A DNA stretch of 64,000 nt from Citrobacter braakii (GTDB taxonomy: Bacteria; Pseudomonadota; Gammaproteobacteria; Enterobacterales; Enterobacteriaceae). A program made the position numbers and the translations under genes. Shown in pieces: positions 58,191 through 64,000 of the stretch (positions are counted from its first letter, which is position 1; each line of letters begins with the position of its first letter). The DNA lies in contig NZ_NAEW01000012.1 of the NCBI RefSeq assembly GCF_002075345.1, forward strand, positions 51,691 to 115,690. The letters are read 5' to 3'. The notes under the pieces are model-generated. The model saw only the letters and a list, made by a program, of their open reading frames with translations. It ran no database searches and had not been told where the DNA came from.

Positions 58191-58754
58191 ATGAAGAAGA
58201 TACTGATGCTGGTCGGCGATTATGTCGAAGATTATGAAACGATGGTGCCTTTTCAGGCGTTGCAGATGCTGGGCCATCGTGTTGATGCCGTCTGTCCGGA
58301 TAAAAGTCAGGGGGACTACGTTCAAACCGCTATTCATGATTTTGATGGGGCGCAGACCTACAGTGAAAAACCGGGTCATCGTTTTACGCTGAATGCGAAT
58401 TTTGCCGAGGCGCGGGCCACCGATTACGACGCGCTGCTGATCCCCGGCGGACGTGCTCCGGAATATCTCCGGCTGAATCCGGATGTCATTAAGCTGGTGC
58501 AAGATTTCAACGCTGCCGGTAAGCCTATCGCCGCGGTCTGTCATGGACCTCAGCTGTTAGCGGCGGCGGGGGTGTTAGAAAACCGGACCTGTAGCGCCTA
58601 TCCGGCCTGTGCGCCAGAAGTTCGTCTGAGCGGCGGGCATTACGCAGATATCGGCATTGATCAAGCCCACGTGGATGGCAATCTGATTACCGCGCCTGCA
58701 TGGCCCGCGCATCCGCAATGGCTGGCTAAATTTGTTGAAGTATTAATGAAGTAA
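58191..58754 (+). CDS. DJ-1/PfpI family protein
   Basis: A 187-residue protein with the DJ-1/PfpI fold: Glu in [38 protein letters not shown] and the nucleophile Cys in [18 protein letters not shown] near residue 118. Family members act as glyoxalases, deglycases or chaperones; the substrate cannot be told from sequence. A monocistronic gene behind puuP with its own GGGGGATGTGA ribosome site. Confidence 0.85.
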   Translation: MKKILMLVGDYVEDYETMVPFQALQMLGHRVDAVCPDKSQGDYVQTAIHDFDGAQTYSEKPGHRFTLNANFAEARATDYDALLIPGGRAPEYLRLNPDVIKLVQDFNAAGKPIAAVCHGPQLLAAAGVLENRTCSAYPACAPEVRLSGGHYADIGIDQAHVDGNLITAPAWPAHPQWLAKFVEVLMK

Positions 58755-58760
58755 GCAATG

Positions 58761-58796
58761 AAAAAAGTCGGTATAACCTGCCTGGTTATACCGACT
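58761..58796 (-). terminator. Terminator for yjhP (minus strand)
   Basis: AGTCGGTATAACC and GGTTATACCGACT form a 13-bp stem with a 5-base loop. The T-run follows on the minus strand, so it mainly serves yjhP, though the stem also lies just after the DJ-1 gene. Confidence 0.85.
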
Positions 58797-58803
58797 GTAG
58801 ATA

Positions 58804-59550
58804 TTACCTCTGTATGAGTGCGAACACGCCCCAACCAATGTACTCCCGGGTGAAGGCCACGTGGCGTGCTGGTGAACTCCTCAGTTGCTCTCTGACTTCC
58901 GGGGCAAATTCATCGTCCGGATTTGCCTCCAGCCACCGGCGCATCGTCAGCCATTTTGCCGCCTCGTATCTGTCCCAACCCTCCTGGTCAGCCAGTACCA
59001 TTTCAACCACGTCATAACCGAGCTGGTCGAAAGATGAAACGAGCTCTGGCAGAGAAAGAAAATCAGTCACTGAAGTCGCGCCGCAAGCCTGGGCGATGCT
59101 CTCCGTTGCAGGCGTCTGACGCCAGTAAGGTTCGCCGATGAGCATAATTCCGCCTGGTTTGAGACTTAGTTCCAGTTGTCTGATCGTTCCAGCGACGCCG
59201 CCGGCAATCCAGGTCGCACCAACGCAGGCGGCAATATCGAATTTTTCTTCGGCGATATAACCTGTTGCATCGGCATGAATAAAACGCACGTGCTCATTGA
59301 CTCCCAACTCTTTGGCCCGCAGGGTGGCTTGCTCACTGAACAGCCGGCTCATATCGATACCAACGCCGGAAATACCGTGATCACGTGCCCAGGTGCACAA
59401 CATCTCACCCGAACCGCTGCCGAGGTCCAGAATGCGTGTTCCCGGTGCCATCCGTAAAACCTGGCCTAACGTGGCGTATTTCTGTGCGGTGAACGGATTA
59501 TGAATGCGATGTGCGCTTTCGCTGATGGTAAAAATCTTTGGGATATCCAT
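58804..59550 (-). CDS. yjhP: SAM-dependent methyltransferase YjhP
   Basis: Class-I methyltransferase of unknown substrate. From MDIPKIFTISESAHRIHNPF it is 248 residues, like E. coli YjhP. Motif I (ILDLGSGSGEMLCTWARDHG) is near residue 40, then GVGIDMSRLFSEQA and motif IV (FDIAACVGATWIAGGVAG). The start codon follows an (AG)8 tract. In E. coli yjhQ lies between yjhP and yjhX; here it is missing. Confidence 0.88.
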   Translation of the reverse strand: MDIPKIFTISESAHRIHNPFTAQKYATLGQVLRMAPGTRILDLGSGSGEMLCTWARDHGISGVGIDMSRLFSEQATLRAKELGVNEHVRFIHADATGYIAEEKFDIAACVGATWIAGGVAGTIRQLELSLKPGGIMLIGEPYWRQTPATESIAQACGATSVTDFLSLPELVSSFDQLGYDVVEMVLADQEGWDRYEAAKWLTMRRWLEANPDDEFAPEVREQLRSSPARHVAFTREYIGWGVFALIQR

Positions 59551-59566
59551 CTCTCTCTCTCTCTCT
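59551..59566 (-). repeat. (AG)8 dinucleotide repeat in the yjhP ribosome site
   Basis: Read on the minus strand, AAGG is followed by eight AG units and then the yjhP ATG. The tract forms or extends the Shine-Dalgarno region and fills the 19-base gap after yjhX. Changes in unit number would alter ribosome-site spacing but not the reading frame. Confidence 0.9.
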
Positions 59567-59569
59567 CCT

Positions 59570-59845
<276 letters not shown>

Positions 59846-60311
59846 TCATCATGTGCAAAACGTGCAAACACACAGCGGTGTCCGCATTCGAATTCGGCGC
59901 ATTGATAACCAGTCCGGCCTGAAAAGGTCGGGAAGCTGATTATCAGATGATTACATTCTCCAGCATCAAAGCCTCGGGTTGAGTTGAAAGGTATTTACAT
60001 GCTGAATCATACCTGCAAGACACAGTAGGGGAACTTCCTTGTAGTGGAAGTGTGATCTGTAACGAAAAATTGTATTTCTTTTATTTAATGACTTTTTAAT
60101 TCTCGTTATGTAAATCGCATTTATTCATTAAATTAATTTAATGTTTCAGCGTCGCCAGAAACGCTATCGGTAGCCATACAGCATTGCTATTCTTTTTTTA
60201 TCACCTCATTGATTAGTATGATTTACTCTTTTTGCTGGTTAATTTTGTTCTTTGATAAATGCTCCTTTATCATAATTGTGGTTTTAAATGAAATTTGCAA
60301 TTTAATGTTTT

Positions 60312-60325
60312 TAAGAATTTTCTTA
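60312..60325. promoter_or_regulatory. RcsAB-like box at the candidate small-RNA promoter
   Basis: TAAGAATTTTCTTA matches 12 of 14 positions of the RcsAB consensus and forms a 7-bp inverted repeat with its flanks. Its centre is about 35 bases before the inferred start, a usual RcsB position. Confidence 0.45.
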
Positions 60326-60352
60326 ACGTGGCTAAGTGTGTATACTCGGTCC

Positions 60353-60450
60353 TGCAAGAAGCGCTTCTGTTATCATTAAAACTATAAGTATGTCCTTAAC
60401 ACCCGTATTACCTCTGCCCTGAATCTCTTCTCGGGGGAGAGGTTTTTTTT
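60353..60450 (+). ncRNA. Candidate small RNA with orphan terminator
   Basis: A -10-like TATACT at 60341-60346 is followed about 95 bases later by a hairpin (CTCTTC/GGAGAG) and eight T at 60443-60450, a strong terminator. No plus-strand gene lies upstream that this terminator could serve. There is no ATG frame of useful length. It does not match the RprA, RyhB, FnrS, ChiX or OmrA sequences as I remember them. The 5' end is inferred. Confidence 0.5.
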
Positions 60451-60690
60451 GCCTGTATATTATTTAGCTTATCGTCATAAATAGAAATTTTAATATTATC
60501 GTTATTCATGTTCACATTATTGGTTACGACGATTTAGCTCTACTGACCCCTACGGCAATATTGAAATAGTATCAGCCTGAATCTATTTCATAGTGAATAG
60601 TATAATTCTGGCTATGTTTATGTGGGTATTATATAGCTTTCCTTATAACTGCCTTTTTTTCAGCGCGATAGAAGTTTTTTGCTTTTGAGG

Positions 60691-60714
60691 TAATTGTGAT
60701 TTTGTTCACGGATT
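60691..60714. promoter_or_regulatory. CRP-like site
   Basis: TGTGA-N6-TCACG matches 9 of 10 core positions of the CRP site (TGTGA-N6-TCACA). It lies about 165 bases before the small open frame and 430 before the pepT-like gene, and could drive either. Confidence 0.5.
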
Positions 60715-60867
60715 TTAGTGCGCTAAGTGGCTATTTGTAGAGAGGTGCAAACGGTTGCATGTTGCTGATACAGTATTCGTTCATTAAAAAAATATAGCGA
60801 TGGTATGTCTTATGCCAGTACAGAGTACAGGAATCTAAATGATTTCTATTATCTCATAGGTATAGGG

Positions 60868-60963
60868 ATGCCGTTTATGACTTCTGTTAGCTTAACACCA
60901 TGGGAAATAGCAGTAAAAACAGACAGGGAATATGATTTTATCAATCAGAAAGGAGTTTTTTAA
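60868..60963 (+). CDS. Possible small protein, 31 residues
   Basis: ATG with TAGGTATAGGG upstream opens a frame reading MPFMTSVSLTPWEIAVKTDR and ending EYDFINQKGVF. It lies between a CRP-like site and a strong hairpin, which is the layout of a small transcription unit. I do not recognise it; it could also be a chance frame. Confidence 0.3.
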   Translation: MPFMTSVSLTPWEIAVKTDREYDFINQKGVF

Positions 60964-61023
60964 TCGCAGGTATAATCACTGGCCTTTTTATCTTCCTTTA
61001 TATAAATCGTTGTCGTAATGCCC

Positions 61024-61061
61024 ATAAAATCAGCGTTCTGGGATGAGCGCTGATTTTATTT
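61024..61061 (+). terminator. Terminator upstream of the pepT-like gene
   Basis: ATAAAATCAGCG and CGCTGATTTTAT form a 12-bp stem with a 12-base loop, followed by TT. No annotated gene ends upstream on the plus strand except the 31-codon frame, which supports a small transcript there. Confidence 0.65.
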
Positions 61062-61144
61062 GGTTCTCAGATTACTTACCCCACGCTGCATGCAGAACAC
61101 CTCTCGCAGTACCTCATAAATGATACATTAAAGGATCTCCTGGA

Positions 61145-62401
61145 ATGGATATTGTTGAACGCTTTATTAACTACACGAAAATCAATACCACGACATCAAG
61201 GGAAAACGGCGCTAATGGGATAATGCCTTCTTCTCCTGGTCAAATGGAACTGGCAAAACTGCTTGCAGCAGAACTTGAAGCATTAGGAATGGAAAACATT
61301 GAGGTCAGGGATACCGCTATAGTGACGGCAACCTTACCTGCAAATACTGATGACACGATCCCGGTGGTCTCTTTTTTTGGTCATCTGGATACCAGTGCGG
61401 AACAGACCGCAGACACCAAAGCACAGCGCCTGCATTATCACGGTGGGGATTTATGCCTGAACAAAGAGCTGAATATTTACCTGCGCGAAAGTGAATTTCC
61501 GGAACTGAAAAATTATATCGGTGATGACCTGCTGGTGACCGACGGGACCAGTCTGTTGGGCGCTGATGATAAAGCAGCCATCGCCGCGATTATGAATGCT
61601 CTTGAGTATCTGGTCGCACACCCGGAAATAAAACATGGGCCGGTAAAAGTGGGTTTTGTCCCGGATGAGGAACAGGGCTTGCGTGGCGCAAAAGCGTTTG
61701 ATGTTGCCGCGTTTGGTGCTGATTTTGGCTATACCCTGGATTGCTGCGGTATCGGTGAGTTTGTTTACGAGAACTGGAATGCGGGCGATGCGGAAATCAT
61801 CTTTACCGGCCAGTCCGCACACCCGATGTCGGCCAAAGGTAAGTTAAAGAATTCGCTGCTGATGGCGCATAAGTTTATTGCCATGCTCCCAGGGGGAGAA
61901 GCGCCTGAATATACGGAAGGGCGCGAAGGGTATTACTGGGTAAAACAGCTACAGGGTAACAGTGCCCGCACGGTACTTAAGCTGGATATCCGCGATTTCA
62001 GTGAAGAAGGTTATAAGGCGCGTATGGCGTTTATTCGCCAGCTTGCCGTCAGCACCTGTGCCCTGTGGGGGGAAAACAGCGTGGTCTGTCATTTAGCCGA
62101 TCGCTACGCGAATGTGTTGAACAGTTTGCAGGGGGATGCTCACTACCCGATTGATATTGCATTCCGCGCGTATCAGAAATGCGGCATAACGCCCGCACCT
62201 GTCGCCATGCGTGGCGGGTATGATGGCGCGGTACTGTCGCAGAAAGGATTGCCGTGCCCGAATATTTTTACCGGTGCTCATAACTTCCATTCAATTTATG
62301 AGTATCTGCCGGTGCGTTCTCTGCGGGCTGCCAGTGATGTGGTGGTGGCGGTGATTGAGGAAACTTATACTGAGTTCGCGCAGCGGAGAGCTCAGTCATG
62401 A
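61145..62401 (+). CDS. Peptidase T-like M20 metallopeptidase
   Basis: Predicted cytosolic tripeptide aminopeptidase of the PepT subfamily. The 418 residues have the metal motifs VSFFGHLDTSAEQT, TDGTSLLGADDKAAIAAIMN and FVPDEEQGLRGAKAFDV, and a late His in FTGAHNFHSIYEYLPV. The Asp ligand stands in YTLDCCGIGEF, where PepT has DGGGVGE. It is probably a paralogue of chromosomal pepT, and overlaps a DcuC-like transporter by 4 bases, suggesting peptide or dicarboxylate use. Confidence 0.87.
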   Translation: MDIVERFINYTKINTTTSRENGANGIMPSSPGQMELAKLLAAELEALGMENIEVRDTAIVTATLPANTDDTIPVVSFFGHLDTSAEQTADTKAQRLHYHGGDLCLNKELNIYLRESEFPELKNYIGDDLLVTDGTSLLGADDKAAIAAIMNALEYLVAHPEIKHGPVKVGFVPDEEQGLRGAKAFDVAAFGADFGYTLDCCGIGEFVYENWNAGDAEIIFTGQSAHPMSAKGKLKNSLLMAHKFIAMLPGGEAPEYTEGREGYYWVKQLQGNSARTVLKLDIRDFSEEGYKARMAFIRQLAVSTCALWGENSVVCHLADRYANVLNSLQGDAHYPIDIAFRAYQKCGITPAPVAMRGGYDGAVLSQKGLPCPNIFTGAHNFHSIYEYLPVRSLRAASDVVVAVIEETYTEFAQRRAQS

Positions 62402-63759
62402 TTCAGGTGTTAATCGCACTTCTGGTGATCGTGGTGGTCGCGCGTCTGATTCTGAAAGGTTACCGCGCTGAACCGGTGCTCTTCATTGCGGGCTTAGTCT
62501 TGATGATTTGCACCGCGTTAACCGGATGGGGTTCCGTATTACCGAAGGGGGTTGCCAGTACGGGAATTTCCTTTCTCGATCCTTTCGAGGTAATGCGCGA
62601 TCTCTTCAGCACGCGCGCCGCCGATCTCGGCCTGATGATCATGGCGTTAATGGGATTTGCGCATTACATGGATCATATCGGCGCAAATGAGGCGGTCGTG
62701 CGGGTAGTAACGAAACCCTTACGGGCGCTGCGTTCGCCCTATGTGCTCCTCTTTTTCTCCTACCTGCTCGCCAGCCTCCTGCAGTTGGCCATTCCTTCTG
62801 CAACCGGGCTTGCCGTGTTGCTGATGGGGACGATGTTCCCCATTATGCTGGGGTTAGGGCTCTCAGCGGCCTCGGCTGCCGGGGTCATTGCTACTTCGCT
62901 TGGCGTGGCTTACACCCCGACGGCAATCGATGCTATCAGGGGCTCTAAAGCAGTGAATATGGATGTAGTGGAATATGTTGTTTACCACCAGGGACCCGCC
63001 GCGCTGGCAACGGTTCTGGTTGTCGGCGTGTGCCATTTTTTCTGGCAGCGGCATTGCGACCGTAAATCAGGGACGTTACCGCGGGAAATCGGTAGCGCAG
63101 AAGTGACTGATTCAGGAAAATCCCCGGCTTTTTACGCGCTGCTCCCCATGCTTCCGATACTGATGGCAGTAGGGTCATCCGAAATGTTCGTCAGGGGTAT
63201 CAACCTGAATATTATCACCATTGTCCTCATTTCAATGACCATCTGTATGCTGATTGAATGGCTGCGGGTGCGTGATTTAAAGTCGGTCTGCGAAGGTTTC
63301 AGCCATTTCCTGAAAGGAATGGGCACTGCGTTTACCGGTGTGGTTGGACTGTTGGTTGCGGCAGGGGTTTTTGCTCACGGAATTAAAGTCATCGGTGCGA
63401 TCGATCAGCTCATTCTGATGGCCGAACACGTGGGATTACCGCCGTTTGCCATGGCGGTAGTATTTGCGCTGGTGACGCTGGCCGCGGCTATCATTATGGG
63501 GTCGGGGAATGCGCCATTCCTCGCCTTCGTTGAGCTCATCCCGCAAATTGCCGCCAGTATGGGCGCTAACGCCGTTGCCATGATCCTGCCGATGCAGCAG
63601 GCATCGCATATGGGACGGGCAATTTCACCGGTATCCGGCGTCGTGATTGCCGTTTCCAGCGGAGCGAAAATAACCCCATTCGATGTGGTGAAGCGTACCG
63701 CCGTACCGCTGATTGTGGGGTTCGTTACTCACACCCTGATCATCGGTATTTTCTATTAA
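62398..63759 (+). CDS. DcuC-family anaerobic C4-dicarboxylate transporter-like protein
   Basis: A 453-residue inner-membrane carrier with about twelve hydrophobic helices. It tracks DcuC of E. coli (461): LGLMIMALMGFAHYMDHIGANE, LLASLLQLAIPSATGLAVLL, MGSGNAPFLAFVELIPQIAA and MGRAISPVSGVVIAVSSGAK. The start overlaps the peptidase stop (ATGA), so the two are one operon. The substrate may be a C4-dicarboxylate such as aspartate or succinate, or a peptide breakdown product. Confidence 0.85.
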   Translation: MIQVLIALLVIVVVARLILKGYRAEPVLFIAGLVLMICTALTGWGSVLPKGVASTGISFLDPFEVMRDLFSTRAADLGLMIMALMGFAHYMDHIGANEAVVRVVTKPLRALRSPYVLLFFSYLLASLLQLAIPSATGLAVLLMGTMFPIMLGLGLSAASAAGVIATSLGVAYTPTAIDAIRGSKAVNMDVVEYVVYHQGPAALATVLVVGVCHFFWQRHCDRKSGTLPREIGSAEVTDSGKSPAFYALLPMLPILMAVGSSEMFVRGINLNIITIVLISMTICMLIEWLRVRDLKSVCEGFSHFLKGMGTAFTGVVGLLVAAGVFAHGIKVIGAIDQLILMAEHVGLPPFAMAVVFALVTLAAAIIMGSGNAPFLAFVELIPQIAASMGANAVAMILPMQQASHMGRAISPVSGVVIAVSSGAKITPFDVVKRTAVPLIVGFVTHTLIIGIFY

Positions 63760-63772
63760 CCGTACCAGCGAC

Positions 63773-63813
63773 AAGCCAACTTCCGGTTCATTGAATCCGG
63801 AGGTTGGCTTTTT
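63773..63813 (+). terminator. Rho-independent terminator of the DcuC-like gene
   Basis: AAGCCAAC-T-TCCGG and CCGGA-G-GTTGGCTT form a stem of about 14 bp with one wobble pair, followed by TTTTT. It begins 14 bases after the stop. Confidence 0.88.
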
Positions 63814-63873
63814 GAATTAGGCGAAATTTAAAAGCGTTAATATTACTGATACCTGTATAAAAAGCCTTGCCTG

Positions 63874-64000
63874 TGGACTGCACCCCAAAAGTTGGACACC
63901 CAACTGAGTAAGGTGCAGTTTTTTATGGCAAAGCCAAAATATTCTCTCGAAACCAGATTAGCTGTCGTTAATCATTATCTTGCCGGACACGATGGCGCTC
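63874..64000 (+). mobile_element. IS3-family (IS150 group) element, left end, cut by window
   Basis: The sequence TGGACTGCACCCCAAAAGTT followed by GGAC is typical of an IS150-group inverted repeat, and an OrfA start lies about 50 bases inside. Only the left end is in the window, so target duplication and full length cannot be judged. It sits 60 bases after the DcuC-like terminator. Confidence 0.8.
63925..64000 (+). CDS. IS150-group transposase OrfA, 5' part only
   Basis: The first 25 codons read MAKPKYSLETRLAVVNHYLA and then GHDGA, matching the start of IS3-family OrfA proteins (compare IS150 OrfA MSKPKYPFEKRLEVVNHY), which carry a helix-turn-helix for binding the element ends. The rest lies beyond the window. 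Confidence 0.8.
   Translation, partial: MAKPKYSLETRLAVVNHYLAGHDGA

Overview
The window is chromosomal DNA of an Enterobacteriaceae close to Escherichia and Citrobacter. Most housekeeping proteins (PepD, Gpt, FrsA, Crl, PhoE, ProB, ProA, HyaA-F, AppCB, Puu) match their E. coli counterparts almost residue for residue in length and motifs. The gene order, with a full second flagellar system followed by dinB, fits a Citrobacter-like genome; the genus is an inference.

Layout. (1) 1-20.8 kb is one end of a Flag-2 (lateral-type) flagellar locus: partial lfgA on the minus strand, lfgB-lfgL for rod, hook, rings and junction, lafW, the convergent lafZ regulator and a small exported partner, flagellin lafA, then lafBCDEFSTU for cap, chaperones, hook-length control, FliL, sigma-28 and stator. 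Two good sigma-54 (-24/-12) promoters precede lfgB and lafB. In E. coli K-12 only lafU (mbhA) and a fhiA remnant survive here. (2) 20.8-29.7 kb is the conserved dinB-pepD-gpt-frsA-crl-phoE-proBA backbone; yafN/O/P and prfH of K-12 are absent. (3) 29.7-41.3 kb is an AT-rich accessory block between two copies of the proA 3' end (a 26-bp perfect direct repeat inside roughly 100 bp of diverged similarity). It carries an FNR-like regulator, ecpABCDE (E. coli common pilus), a membrane-bound winged-helix regulator with a small partner, a LuxR-HTH/EAL fusion and a small methyltransferase-like membrane protein. It ends at tRNA-Thr(CGU) thrW. (4) 41.7-50.2 kb, minus strand, encodes hydrogenase-1 (hyaABCDEF) and the bd-II oxidase (appCBX, without appA). 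(5) 50.3-58.0 kb is the putrescine catabolism cluster puuBCRD / puuAP, without puuE. (6) 58.1-63.8 kb has a DJ-1/PfpI protein, yjhP, yjhX (without yjhQ), a 1.3-kb gene-poor stretch with two candidate small transcription units, and a peptidase T-like / DcuC-like operon. (7) The last 130 bases are the left end of an IS3-family (IS150 group) element.

The most interesting part is the regulation of the ecp operon. No stand-alone EcpR is present. The upstream gene encodes an FNR-type protein whose recognition helix keeps the E..SR pattern, and the ecpA upstream region holds a perfect TTGAT-N4-ATCAA site plus three sequences close to the RcsAB box. Downstream lie a ToxR/ToxS-like pair and a phosphodiesterase with an EcpR/RcsA-like DNA-binding region. 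A second ToxR/ToxS-like pair (LafZ plus partner) sits beside the flagellin gene, so both surface-organelle loci have the same regulator architecture. A third RcsAB-like box lies at the promoter of a candidate small RNA near 60.35 kb.

All calls come from reading the sequence and recalled family knowledge; no database search was run.
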